From positions 682,001 through 746,000 of the forward strand of contig NZ_CP129235.1 in assembly GCF_030413635.1 (NCBI RefSeq): a stretch of DNA of 64,000 nt, written 5' to 3'. Positions 16,268 through 24,953 of the stretch are shown here, piece by piece. The notes beneath the pieces are model-generated. The model ran no database searches, was not told where the DNA came from, and saw nothing but the letters and a program-made list of their open reading frames with translations. Position 1 is the first letter of the stretch. Each line of letters opens with the position of its first letter. The DNA is from Planococcus shenhongbingii (GTDB lineage: Bacteria > Bacillota > Bacilli > Bacillales_A > Planococcaceae). A program made the translations under genes and the position numbers.

Positions 16268-16283
16268 TTGAAAACGTTAAATG
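16268..16283 (+). promoter_or_regulatory. cre-like site upstream of the GntR gene (one mismatch)
   Basis: TTGAAAACGTTAAATG agrees with the Bacillus CcpA box WTGNNANCGNWNNCAW except at the C of the conserved CA. It lies about 37 bp before the -35 box, so catabolite control of the lower-pathway operon is possible. Confidence 0.35.
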
Positions 16284-16319
16284 AAAGTTCTAAATTTTTC
16301 ACGTTTTCTTTCAAATCCG

Positions 16320-16378
16320 TTGACAACTTTTTGGAATAAGGTTAAGCTCATTTTTGTATATTGTTAACTGTTAACAAT
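16320..16378 (+). promoter_or_regulatory. Promoter and perfect 19-bp operator of the GntR-led operon
   Basis: TTGACA (16320-16325), a 17-nt spacer and TAAGCT (16343-16348) form the promoter. The palindrome ATTGTTAACTGTTAACAAT (16360-16378) is perfect, with 9-bp arms and one central base, and covers the expected start of transcription. It is therefore a likely roadblock operator for the GntR protein encoded next. Confidence 0.75.
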
Positions 16379-16412
16379 TCAGAATATTTTATCCGGTAAA
16401 GGGGATTACTGA

Positions 16413-17084
16413 ATGGGGATTGAAAAACGCGGCATAAGCGACCAGGTCCTTAGGCATTTGCGCAGGAAAATCATGCTGAATGAAATCCAGGAAGGAGGGT
16501 ATTTGCGGGAAACGGAGCTTTCAATTGAATTGAATGTCAGTAGAGGCCCTATTCGGGAAGCGCTGGCAAAATTGGAGGCAGAAAACCTGGTGAAGAAAAA
16601 TTCGAACGGCCGGACTGTGGTTAAAAAATTCGGCTTGAAGGATATTGCCAATCTGTACGACAGCAGAATTTTACTGGAGAGCCATGCGCTTACTCAAATT
16701 GAGAAAGACGTGCTGGAGAATAAGAAAGACTTGCTGTACCGGTATGTTGATCAGATGCAGGAATCGTACGAACGGAGATCCAGAAACGTGGATTCCGATT
16801 TGGCGTTTCACGGTTTGCTGGTCCATATGACGAAAAATAATACCTTGATCCAGCTTTGGACTTCTTTAAGCGGGATGCTCGAAACACTTATTGAAATCAC
16901 CAATGAGTATACAGAGCCGCAGCAGCAAGAGATCATTCACGACCACATCCTACTGGCGGATGCGCTTGTTGCTGGAGACGTTGAAAAAGCGCAGGAATTG
17001 CTCACCATCCATTTGAAAGAAGCATCGGAATACTTTTGTGACGCAGTACAAAAACTAAGCACTGGAGGAATAAAACATGCCTGA
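16413..17084 (+). CDS. GntR-family regulator, FadR/FCD subfamily
   Basis: This 223-residue protein has an N-terminal winged helix (residues about 8-75, with ELSIELNVSRGPIREALAKLEAENLV) and a C-terminal FCD ligand-binding domain. That domain has the helical pattern and metal-type residues D..R in LYDSRILLES and H in DHILLADAL. These proteins repress catabolic operons and release when a pathway acid binds. The gene overlaps the aldehyde dehydrogenase by 8 bp, so it is co-transcribed with the lower meta-pathway enzymes and probably governs them through the palindrome at 16360-16378. Confidence 0.88.
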   Translation: MGIEKRGISDQVLRHLRRKIMLNEIQEGGYLRETELSIELNVSRGPIREALAKLEAENLVKKNSNGRTVVKKFGLKDIANLYDSRILLESHALTQIEKDVLENKKDLLYRYVDQMQESYERRSRNVDSDLAFHGLLVHMTKNNTLIQLWTSLSGMLETLIEITNEYTEPQQQEIIHDHILLADALVAGDVEKAQELLTIHLKEASEYFCDAVQKLSTGGIKHA

Positions 17085-17976
17085 AAAAGTGAAATGCGCC
17101 ATTATCGGTTCAGGGAATATTGGAATCGATCTCATGTATAAATTATTGCGGAGCGACATGCTGGAACCGACTGTCATGGTGGGAATCGATCCGGATTCAA
17201 AAGGATTGCAGCTGGCAAAAGAACATGGAATGGTGCCGATCTACAACAGCATCGAAGGTTTTATAGAGCAGCATGAACTTGCGGATATTGTATTTGAAGC
17301 CACTTCCGCAAAAGCCCATGCCTATAATGCACCAATATTGAAGAAGCTGGGGAAAAAAGCGATTGATCTGACACCGGCTGCAGTGGGTCCTTTCCTGGTT
17401 CCTTCTGTGAATTTGAATGAGGAAGATATTCAACAGCTGGACAATGTGAATATGGTAACTTGCGGCGGCCAGGCGACTGTGCCGATTGTCAAAGCCATTT
17501 CCGATGTCGTCAAGGTTACATATGCAGAAATCGTCGCTTCCATTTCCAGCAAAAGTGCCGGACCCGGAACACGCCAGAATATTGATGAGTTTACGGAAAC
17601 AACTGCAAAAGCATTGAAAGAAGTCGGTGGCGCCAGTGATGCGAAAGCAATCATCATCTTGAACCCGGCAGATCCGCCGATTTTGATGCGCAACACCATC
17701 CATGCGCAGGTAGCGGAGTGTTCTCCGGAAATCGAAGAGCAGATTATCGCTTCGTTGAACAAAACAGTGGAAAACGTTCAAAAGTACGTAAAAGGATATC
17801 GGTTCAAAGCGGATCCGGTGATTAAAAACAATATTGTCACGGTTTCTGTAGAGGTGGAAGGAAATGGCGATTATTTGCCGGTATATGCAGGGAATCTGGA
17901 CATCATCACTTCAGCGGCTGTAAAAACAGGCGAAGTCATGGCCAAATACATAATGGCGGAAGGAGCAGCAAAATGA
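17077..17976 (+). CDS. Acetaldehyde dehydrogenase (acylating), DmpF/MhpF type
   Basis: This 299-residue enzyme should convert acetaldehyde, CoA and NAD+ to acetyl-CoA as the last step of catechol meta-cleavage. It has an N-terminal Rossmann motif IIGSGNIGIDLMYK, MVGIDPDSKG at the second strand, and the catalytic cysteine in VTCGGQATVP. It continues SAGPGTRQNIDEFTETTA, characteristic of the family that channels aldehyde from the partner aldolase. GGAGGA precedes the ATG. It overlaps both the regulator upstream and the aldolase downstream (4 bp), which fits the obligate aldolase-dehydrogenase complex. Confidence 0.95.
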   Translation: MPEKVKCAIIGSGNIGIDLMYKLLRSDMLEPTVMVGIDPDSKGLQLAKEHGMVPIYNSIEGFIEQHELADIVFEATSAKAHAYNAPILKKLGKKAIDLTPAAVGPFLVPSVNLNEEDIQQLDNVNMVTCGGQATVPIVKAISDVVKVTYAEIVASISSKSAGPGTRQNIDEFTETTAKALKEVGGASDAKAIIILNPADPPILMRNTIHAQVAECSPEIEEQIIASLNKTVENVQKYVKGYRFKADPVIKNNIVTVSVEVEGNGDYLPVYAGNLDIITSAAVKTGEVMAKYIMAEGAAK

Positions 17977-18986
17977 CAAACGAAAAAAAAATCATCTTCA
18001 ATGACGTTACGCTGCGCGACGGCATGCATGCAATTTCCCATCAATACACGGTGGAACAGATAGCGGAACTGACAAGGCTGATTGATGAATCGGGAGCCGA
18101 TATTATTGAAGCCACCCATGGCGACGGGCTTGGCGGCAGTTCCATCCAATACGGTTTTTCAAAAGAAACTGAAAAAGACATCATTACAACAGCAGTCGAA
18201 AATGCGACAAACGCAAAAGTCGGTGTGCTGTTGATTCCAGGGATCGGCACGATCCACCATTTGAACAATGCCGCAGAATGGGGGGCCCAAGTGGTTCGTG
18301 TGGCGACGCATTGTACAGAAGCGGATGTTTCCGAACAGCATATTAAAGCGGCTCTTAGTCTAGGGCTGGATACCGTCGGCTTCCTGATGATGTCCCACCG
18401 GGCAGAGCCTGAAGTCTTGCTGGAAGAAGCGAAGAAGATGGAATCGTACGGCGCAAGCACCATTTATGTGGTGGATTCTGCGGGAGCATTGACGATGGAT
18501 GACACGAGAAGAAGAGTCGCATTGTTCAAAGAGAACTTAAGTGCCGATATCGGCTTCCATGGCCATAATAACCTCTCTCTTGCAGTCGCGAACTCACTTG
18601 TCGCTTTAGAAGAAGGGGCCAGCCGGATCGATACAAGTCTTGCCGGAATGGGCGCAGGCGCTGGAAACACGGCAACGGAACAGCTTGTAGCGGTGATGAA
18701 CAAACTTGGCTTGCCGCATTCGGTTGATTTATACCAAGCAATGGACATTGCAGAGAATGTAGTGAAGCCGCTTATGAAGCGGCCGGTACAAATCGATAAC
18801 CTCAGCTTGACACTTGGTTATACAGGCGTCTATTCCAGCTTCCTGCTGTTTGCTGAAAGAGCCGGAAAAGAATTCGGTGTAGATCCCCGTGATATTCTGA
18901 TCAAACTTAGTGAAATGGGCGCCGTAGGGGGCCAGGAAGATTGGATTACGGGTGTAGCACAAGAACTTGCTAAAGCACAGGCTTGA
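17973..18986 (+). CDS. 4-hydroxy-2-oxovalerate aldolase, DmpG/MhpE type
   Basis: This 337-residue TIM-barrel aldolase of the HMGL-like family cleaves 4-hydroxy-2-oxo acids to pyruvate and an aldehyde. It has VTLRDGMHAISHQY with the catalytic Arg-Asp pair and entry His. GFHGHNNLSLAVANS contains the metal-binding HxHN, and the C-terminal communication domain has LTLGYTGVYSSFLL and DPRDILIKL. It starts on the stop of the dehydrogenase (ATGA overlap), so the two subunits are made in step and can form the channel-linked complex. It closes the GntR-led operon. Confidence 0.95.
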   Translation: MTNEKKIIFNDVTLRDGMHAISHQYTVEQIAELTRLIDESGADIIEATHGDGLGGSSIQYGFSKETEKDIITTAVENATNAKVGVLLIPGIGTIHHLNNAAEWGAQVVRVATHCTEADVSEQHIKAALSLGLDTVGFLMMSHRAEPEVLLEEAKKMESYGASTIYVVDSAGALTMDDTRRRVALFKENLSADIGFHGHNNLSLAVANSLVALEEGASRIDTSLAGMGAGAGNTATEQLVAVMNKLGLPHSVDLYQAMDIAENVVKPLMKRPVQIDNLSLTLGYTGVYSSFLLFAERAGKEFGVDPRDILIKLSEMGAVGGQEDWITGVAQELAKAQA

Positions 18987-18993
18987 CAACAAG

Positions 18994-19062
18994 GAAAAAG
19001 GAAGTTTTTTTCGAATGGCTGGGGAGCACTCCTTCGCTATCGGGAAAGGGCTTCCTTTTCTT
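18994..19062 (+). terminator. Possible terminator after the aldolase gene
   Basis: GAAAAAGGAAG pairs with CTTCCTTTTC around a long loop, followed by TTCTATTTAA. The large loop lowers confidence. Confidence 0.4.
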
Positions 19063-19187
19063 CTATTTAAAACCAGGCGGATTCATGTATAATTGTGAGA
19101 ATGCGCTTACATTAGGGAGACGCTGCAACTCATATAGCATAGCTTGTGGCATATGCTCTTAAAATAGCTGGGGTGAGGTGTGTCGGG

Positions 19188-21065
19188 ATGGGAATCAAGG
19201 TATCTGAGGAAAGCATCAACGAAAAACTGGCGATAAATGAACGGCCAATTGTCCTTTCTTCTTCTTCCTTCGGGATTTTAAGGAAACAGCTCGTCAGAAA
19301 TATAGGGATGGAAAGAATAGGGAGCTTTTTGTTTCATTTTGGATGGGAAATGGGCATCAAAGATGCAGAAAAAGCGAAGGATGAAGGATTGTCGTTAGAG
19401 GAACTGATCAAGAAAGGGCCTCTTCTGCATATTGAAAGCGGCCACATTAGAGGAATCGTCCATGACTGTGATGTGAAACACGACGAGTCGGGGAATGTTC
19501 TATCGGTTTTCGGCAGAGGGGTATGGAAAGATTCCTATGAGGCAATCGAACACAAAAAGATGCTGGGCATCTCCAAGAAACCCGTCTGCCACACATTGAT
19601 TGGGTACTCCAGCGGATTTATGTCCACTGCATTCGGGGAACCGCTTCTCGCAAAAGAAGTTACCTGCATAGGAGCAGGTGATGCGGAATGCCGCTGGATA
19701 GTCCGTACAGAAAAGGAGTGGGCGGAAGAAGCGCAGACGGATCTGCCGATGTACAACGAAACCTCTATTGTTGAAGAGCTGGAATATACGTACGATCAAT
19801 TGCTTGAACAAAAGAATATTATCACCCGTTTAGCGGATTTTCAGCAGAAATTGACCGAAGAAGTGCTAAATGGCAATACAATGCAGGAAATAGCGAATAT
19901 CGTCTACGAGATTGGCCGAATTCCGGTTGTGATTGTAGGCCTTGATTTCCGGACGGCAATCTATTCAGGATTATCTGAACGAGAACACGAAGAGCTCAAG
20001 CTGGATTTGGAGCAGCATCTTGAGAAACAGGAAATGCATTACTTGAAGTCCGACAGAGGAAATCAACTCCCCTCTATCAAGAACAAAGTGATCAAGACCG
20101 CTGTTCAAGAGCGGCTGGTTACGCCCGTTCTGGTACAGAAAGAAGTGCTCGGTTATTGTTCATTTGTGTATAGAGGGGACACGGAACCTCATGCGGAAGA
20201 TCATTTATTCCTGAACCGGTGCGCAAATGCAGCTTCCATCATTCTCTTGAATGAAAAAACCAAATTTGAATCTTTCGAAAGAATGAAAGGGAACTTTCTT
20301 GAGCACATTTTGACTGGCAAATTTGATGCCGGTGAAATCATCAGAAGAGGGCAATATACGAATGTCGATCTGGAAGAGCCTTATCACATTACGGTGGTCA
20401 ATTATGAGGGGCCGGAAACCTCGCTGGAGGAATCGTTCATTTTTCAGGAACAGCTTCTCGAAACCGCTTTCCGCTACTTCCATGATAATGGGCAAAATAT
20501 ATTGGTGGGGAATCATGACGGCTCTTTGGCGCTGCTCATTACGGAAGAAAAGACCAAAAGAACTTCGATTAGTGTGGAAATCGAGAAATTCCATGAATTC
20601 ATAAAGCAGAAATATCCACAAGCCATTTTCAGGTTCGGCATAAGCAATACAGGGAGAGCCATGGAAAATGCCCCGAATCACTGGGAAGAAGCAAAGATCG
20701 CTTTACGGTTCGCCCTGAAAAAAGAAATTGTCCTGTTCCAGTCTCTCGGTATTATAGGGGTTCTGATCAACACACAAAATACAGAAGCCATTAAAATGAT
20801 TGCACGCCAGGAATTAGGAGTCATGTACGATACTAAAGACCCCAAAAAAGCGGAGCAATTGAAAACACTTTATATTTTTCTCATGAACGCCGGAAAACTT
20901 GAGCAGACGATGAACGACTTGGCACTGTCCATGAGCGGGCTAAGGCACAGGATTGACAAGATCGAAAACCTTCTTGGAAAAAACTTGCGGGATCCGAACG
21001 AAGGATATCAGCTTCTGATGATTTTAAAATGCCTTATTGCTTTAGGCGAATTGACCATAGAATAG
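19188..21065 (+). CDS. V4R (aromatic-sensing) / PucR-type hybrid transcription regulator
   Basis: This 625-residue protein starts at the ATG 19188, with GAGGTG 7 nt upstream. Residues about 20-190 resemble the XylR_N plus V4R effector region of DmpR/XylR, including FLFHFGWEMGIKDA, GHIRGIVHDCDV, GYSSGFMSTAFGEPL and the cysteine pattern VTCIGAGDAECRW. A central region follows (about 200-480) with GAF/CdaR-like character. The C-terminus carries a PucR-type helix-turn-helix (KLEQTMNDLALSMSGLRHRIDKIENLLG). There is no sigma-54 AAA+ domain. It probably senses the aromatic substrate and activates the operon starting at 21335; it sits between the lower and upper pathway genes. Confidence 0.82.
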   Translation: MGIKVSEESINEKLAINERPIVLSSSSFGILRKQLVRNIGMERIGSFLFHFGWEMGIKDAEKAKDEGLSLEELIKKGPLLHIESGHIRGIVHDCDVKHDESGNVLSVFGRGVWKDSYEAIEHKKMLGISKKPVCHTLIGYSSGFMSTAFGEPLLAKEVTCIGAGDAECRWIVRTEKEWAEEAQTDLPMYNETSIVEELEYTYDQLLEQKNIITRLADFQQKLTEEVLNGNTMQEIANIVYEIGRIPVVIVGLDFRTAIYSGLSEREHEELKLDLEQHLEKQEMHYLKSDRGNQLPSIKNKVIKTAVQERLVTPVLVQKEVLGYCSFVYRGDTEPHAEDHLFLNRCANAASIILLNEKTKFESFERMKGNFLEHILTGKFDAGEIIRRGQYTNVDLEEPYHITVVNYEGPETSLEESFIFQEQLLETAFRYFHDNGQNILVGNHDGSLALLITEEKTKRTSISVEIEKFHEFIKQKYPQAIFRFGISNTGRAMENAPNHWEEAKIALRFALKKEIVLFQSLGIIGVLINTQNTEAIKMIARQELGVMYDTKDPKKAEQLKTLYIFLMNAGKLEQTMNDLALSMSGLRHRIDKIENLLGKNLRDPNEGYQLLMILKCLIALGELTIE

Positions 21066-21077
21066 CAGATAAACAGG

Positions 21078-21107
21078 CAGGCCATCCTTTTAGGATGGCC
21101 TGTTCTT
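21078..21107 (+). terminator. Terminator of the V4R-PucR regulator gene
   Basis: CAGGCCATCC and GGATGGCCTG form a 10-bp stem followed by TTCTTTTG. Confidence 0.8.
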
Positions 21108-21238
21108 TTGTTTTAAAGCGAGTAAATGAACTTCACCCAATCTGCCAAGGGACAAAAGTTGCTGGTGTAATTGAATAAACATAGACAAGATTTGCTCTAG
21201 TTTAAATAATCTGATTAATTTAGACTTAGAAACAAGTT

Positions 21239-21254
21239 ATGAAAACGCTAACAA
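21239..21254 (+). promoter_or_regulatory. cre site (CcpA box) before the upper-pathway operon
   Basis: ATGAAAACGCTAACAA fits the consensus WTGNNANCGNWNNCAW at every position. It lies 81 bp upstream of the monooxygenase gene in the promoter region, so glucose repression of the aromatic pathway is likely. Confidence 0.7.
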
Positions 21255-21334
21255 AAAAGTTTTCACAACATTTCTAGAGGCCGGTTTTCAGGGATCATCA
21301 GAAGTTAAACACAGATTAAGGAAGGAGCGGTCAT

Positions 21335-22519
21335 ATGAGTACCCAAATCTTGAAACAAGAAAGTCCAGTTCTGGAGGAGTTGCTGCTAGGTGCAGAACAA
21401 ATCGGGAAGTTGGCCGAACAAGAAGCACAACAAGCCGAAGAAAACTCGAGCGTTTCGGATAATGTCGTTAATTTGATGAAAGAAACGGAAATTTCACGGA
21501 TAATGCTCCCGAAAGAATATGGCGGTCCTCAAGTCAGCATAAAAGAATTCGCCGCCATTGTCCGAAAGGTAGCGAATTACAATATTTCAGCAGCATGGTT
21601 AACTTACCTTTACCCGCTCCATAATATGCTGCCGGCTTATCTTCCAAAGGCAGGCAGAGATGAAATCATCAACAGCGAAGGATTGATCAGCGATATATTC
21701 GCAGCTATGGGAACAGCAGTAAAAGATGGCGATGGCTATCGGATCAGTGGGAAATGGAACTTTGTCAGTGGAATCCTGCACAGTGAATGGGTTGGAGTTG
21801 GCGTGAAAATCCAATTTCCCGATAAGGAAAAACCTGAAGTTTGCCTGCCGATTCTTAAAACATCTGAAGTGGAAATTGTAGAAAACTGGGACACGTTCGG
21901 CCTTCGCGGCAGTGGGAGCAACCAAGTTATTGCAGAAAATGTTTATGTGCCGATGGAACGGATCCTTCGTCCCGATCCTGCAGAAGCTACGAGAAAGCCT
22001 CCCGAAGAAGATTACGACAAAGACTATCCATTTTACGGTGTGCCATTCTATCCAACTTTCTATGTAGGCTTTCCAAGTATAGCGATCGGTGGTGCTGAAC
22101 GGGTAATTGCAGAATTTAAACAAATGACTGAAAAACGGATCCGCTTGATGGATGGCGTCAGAGAAAGTGAATCCCCGAGAAGCCAGCGAGTGTTGGCTGA
22201 AATCACGACAGAATTCCACACAGCCGAGGCATTGATGGATAAATACATCGACTTGCTGGTGGACTATGAAAAAAATGGTGCCACAACTCCAAACTCGGAA
22301 TTCTTTGCCTTACGGACGAAAATCATTAAAATCTGTACAGAAATAGCCTTAAGAGCCTTACTGACATTAGGCGGTGGAGCACTTTACAAAAACGGCCCGA
22401 TTGAATTGTTCATTAGGGACATTTTGTCCGTGGCGACGCATAAAACTTCCTTATACGAAGATTCAGTAGCAGCTTACGGTCAGGATCTATTCGGCTTTGA
22501 AAGCGGCGTCAGAGGATAA
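21335..22519 (+). CDS. Two-component flavin monooxygenase, oxygenase subunit (acyl-CoA-dehydrogenase fold)
   Basis: This 394-residue protein has the acyl-CoA dehydrogenase layout of group D monooxygenases such as HsaA, DszC and the Acinetobacter 4-hydroxyphenylacetate hydroxylase C2. It has an N-terminal helical part (MLPKEYGGPQVSIKEFA), KWNFVSGILHSEWVGVG in place of the usual dehydrogenase strand, and a C-terminal bundle with LLTLGGGALYKNG. It lacks the catalytic glutamate pattern typical of true acyl-CoA dehydrogenases. With the flavin reductase next door it should ortho-hydroxylate a phenolic compound to a catechol using reduced flavin and O2. The exact phenol cannot be read from sequence. 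First gene of the upper operon. Confidence 0.85.
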   Translation: MSTQILKQESPVLEELLLGAEQIGKLAEQEAQQAEENSSVSDNVVNLMKETEISRIMLPKEYGGPQVSIKEFAAIVRKVANYNISAAWLTYLYPLHNMLPAYLPKAGRDEIINSEGLISDIFAAMGTAVKDGDGYRISGKWNFVSGILHSEWVGVGVKIQFPDKEKPEVCLPILKTSEVEIVENWDTFGLRGSGSNQVIAENVYVPMERILRPDPAEATRKPPEEDYDKDYPFYGVPFYPTFYVGFPSIAIGGAERVIAEFKQMTEKRIRLMDGVRESESPRSQRVLAEITTEFHTAEALMDKYIDLLVDYEKNGATTPNSEFFALRTKIIKICTEIALRALLTLGGGALYKNGPIELFIRDILSVATHKTSLYEDSVAAYGQDLFGFESGVRG

Positions 22520-22587
22520 GTTCACCAAACAGGCAATAAGGAACGAAAAATCAGTGATGTTAAAGCAAACCAGAGGAGGAATACACA

Positions 22588-23067
22588 ATGGACGATATGA
22601 AGTTCAGAAAGGCAATGGGAAAATTTGCGACAGGCGTAACGGTCATCGCCACGGAAAATCAGGAAGGCGTGCATGGCATGACAGCAAATGCTTTTATGTC
22701 GGTTTCGCTTGATCCGAAGCTCGTTGTGATTTCAATAAAAGAAAACGCGAAAATCCTTGAAAAAATCAGAGAAAGCCAAAAGTATTCGGTCAATATTCTG
22801 GCAGCTGACCAGGAAGAACTTTCCATGATTTTTGCCGGCCAACTGAAAGAACATAGCGAAGTCGTTTTTGGCTACTTGGATAACCAGCCGGTCATTCCAG
22901 GTGCTCTGGCACAAGTGGTTTGTGAAGTTTCACATGAACATATTGAAGGCGACCACAGTTTGTTCATCGGCAAAGTGACAGATATCCATCTGGAAGACGA
23001 AGCAGAACCGCTTGTCTTCTATTCCGGCTACCGGACATTGACTGAAAAACAGCCTGCCCCTCTGTAA
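22588..23067 (+). CDS. Flavin reductase (HpaC-like), reductase subunit
   Basis: This 159-residue protein of the flavin_reduct family has ATGVTVIATENQEGVHGMTANAF near the N-terminus, VSLDPKLVVISI, and HSLFIGKVTDIHLEDEAEPLVFY at the end, the usual FMN/FAD-binding barrel. It passes reduced flavin to the oxygenase encoded just upstream. The gap of 68 bp contains no terminator. The ATG follows AGAGGAGG. Confidence 0.93.
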   Translation: MDDMKFRKAMGKFATGVTVIATENQEGVHGMTANAFMSVSLDPKLVVISIKENAKILEKIRESQKYSVNILAADQEELSMIFAGQLKEHSEVVFGYLDNQPVIPGALAQVVCEVSHEHIEGDHSLFIGKVTDIHLEDEAEPLVFYSGYRTLTEKQPAPL

Positions 23068-23092
23068 ATGTGTGAAAGGAGACTGAGGCTAC

Positions 23093-23911
23093 ATGAAAAC
23101 GATTTACCTGAACAAAGAAAATTTGTCTGGCTGGCAGAAAAGAGCAAGTTCGAATGTTATGGCACTCGGGTATTTTGATGGCCTTCATCGCGGACATTGC
23201 AAAGTGATTGAGACAGCTCGCTCGATAGCCGAAGAAAAAGGGTTGCCTTTGACGGTCATGAGCTTTTTCCCGCATCCCAAGACGGTTTTATCAAATGGAA
23301 AAGAGCAGGTCCATTATTTGATGCCGCTTTCTGAAAAAGAAGAAAGACTTCGGAAGCTGGGGGTCGATACATTTTTGATCGTTGAATTTGACAAAGAATT
23401 CGCGGGCTTGCTGCCTGAACAATTCGTCGGCAAATATTTGATTGATTTAGAGGTCGTACATGCAGTCGCAGGATTCGATTTTTCATATGGCTCCAAAGGC
23501 GCCGGCAATATGGACCGCTTAAAAAGCGATTCAGCTGGAAGAGTCGAAACGACAAAAGTGGCCAAAGTCACTTACCGCAATGAAAAAATTGGCTCGACCT
23601 GTATCCGGGAAAAGCTCTTCTGCGGCAATGTAGAGGAACTCCCGCATCTGCTGGGCCAAGCTTATGAAGTGAAATGCCAGTGGAACGGGACTTGTCTTGA
23701 AACCGATCCCGATTACCTGCTGCCTGCGCCCGGAAGATATGCAGTCACGCTGAAAAATGAATGGGGCTCGGCCTTTGCCGAACTGAGCGTCATGGAACAG
23801 GCAGGCGGGCTGTCCTTGTCCTGCGGCAACTTGCTAAAAGACTTTGTGGAAGGTCCGCTCACGGTTACCTGGCATAACCGGATTGTGGAAAATGCAGCGG
23901 TGAATGTTTGA
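23093..23911 (+). CDS. FAD synthetase-like FMN adenylyltransferase without an intact riboflavin kinase domain
   Basis: The first 185 residues match the RibF nucleotidyltransferase half: ALGYFDGLHRGH (nucleotide-binding HxGH), SFFPHP, VAGFDFSYGSKGAG and STCIREKLFCGNVEELPHLLG. The remaining 85 residues keep a faint kinase-barrel trace (LLPAPGRYAVTL) but have no G-x-PTAN motif that riboflavin kinase needs, and at 272 residues it is shorter than usual RibF (about 310). It would therefore make FAD from FMN and ATP, probably to supply the monooxygenase pair encoded upstream. It lies 25 bp after the reductase gene. Confidence 0.8.
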   Translation: MKTIYLNKENLSGWQKRASSNVMALGYFDGLHRGHCKVIETARSIAEEKGLPLTVMSFFPHPKTVLSNGKEQVHYLMPLSEKEERLRKLGVDTFLIVEFDKEFAGLLPEQFVGKYLIDLEVVHAVAGFDFSYGSKGAGNMDRLKSDSAGRVETTKVAKVTYRNEKIGSTCIREKLFCGNVEELPHLLGQAYEVKCQWNGTCLETDPDYLLPAPGRYAVTLKNEWGSAFAELSVMEQAGGLSLSCGNLLKDFVEGPLTVTWHNRIVENAAVNV

Positions 23912-23966
23912 ACCGGTCTATTGATTGGGCGAAACAATAAAAAACACTAATTCAGGAGTGATAAAG

Positions 23967-24923
23967 ATGATTTTGCGCTTAGGGCAAGTAGAACTTTTTG
24001 TAACCAATTTAGACAAATCCAAAGAATTTTATGTAGATGTACTCGGATTTACCGAAGTGGAAAGAACAGAAACGAATTTATACTTAAGAGCTGCAGATGA
24101 ATTCGATAAATATTCCTTGATTTTGACAGAAAAAGAGACGGCAGCATTGGGCAGTTTCAGCTTAAGAGTTTCAAGCCCGGAATATTTGGAAGTGCTGCAA
24201 AAGAAGCACGAAGAAATGGGCATCGAAACGCAATACTTGCCGAAAGGCACGCATCCTGGCCAAGGCCCTGTATTGAGAGTGGCAGAGCCGAACGGCCATC
24301 CGGTAGAGTTTTACCATTCAATGGAACAAATTGAAGTCGGCGGTCAGAATGGCGGTGTAGATGCACTTCCGATGCGGAAATCACATCTTCAGAACGGAAT
24401 TCCGCCAATTTGCATCGATCATATGAATTTGCGCGTCAAAGACGTCGATAAAGCCTTGGAATATTGGCAAGCAATCGGTTTCAGCATTTCTGAATACGTC
24501 CAGGACGGGGAAGAAACTTTTGCGGCATGGACAAGAGCCAAAACTTCCACACACGATGTGGCACTTGTGAAACAGGAAGAAGCGGCGCTTCATCATTTTG
24601 CATATATCGTAGACGGCGTTGCAGGCGTAATCAGAACTGCTGATTTATTGGCGGATGCGGGCTATAGAGACAATATCGATTACGGACCGGGCAGACACGG
24701 GGCAACAAACGCCTTCTTCTTATATATTACAGATCCAGACGGCCATCGCCTTGAAATCTATTCCGGCGACTACAACCGGGATACCGACCTTCCGCCAATC
24801 GGCTGGACAAAAGAACAATACGATAAAAAAGGGCGCTTATGGTGGGGACCAAGTGTACCGGATAGCTTCTTCAAAACCACACCGGTCAATAAAGAATGGC
24901 TCAAGACACCTGTTCAAAAATAA
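23967..24923 (+). CDS. Extradiol ring-cleavage dioxygenase (catechol 2,3-dioxygenase type)
   Basis: This 318-residue enzyme of the vicinal-oxygen-chelate family has an N-terminal domain (1-130) and a catalytic domain (145-300). Fe(II) ligands are visible as His152 (ICIDHMNLRVKD), His210 (ALHHFAYIVD) and Glu263 (HRLEIYSGD), close to the spacing in XylE (153, 214, 265). It opens catechols next to the hydroxyls to yellow 2-hydroxymuconic semialdehyde-type products. The ATG at 23967 follows AGGAGTG; a longer in-frame start at 23925 has no ribosome site. It is the central enzyme of the cluster. Confidence 0.94.
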   Translation: MILRLGQVELFVTNLDKSKEFYVDVLGFTEVERTETNLYLRAADEFDKYSLILTEKETAALGSFSLRVSSPEYLEVLQKKHEEMGIETQYLPKGTHPGQGPVLRVAEPNGHPVEFYHSMEQIEVGGQNGGVDALPMRKSHLQNGIPPICIDHMNLRVKDVDKALEYWQAIGFSISEYVQDGEETFAAWTRAKTSTHDVALVKQEEAALHHFAYIVDGVAGVIRTADLLADAGYRDNIDYGPGRHGATNAFFLYITDPDGHRLEIYSGDYNRDTDLPPIGWTKEQYDKKGRLWWGPSVPDSFFKTTPVNKEWLKTPVQK

Positions 24924-24953
24924 GCAACGCTAAACGAGAAAGGGAGAGATTAA

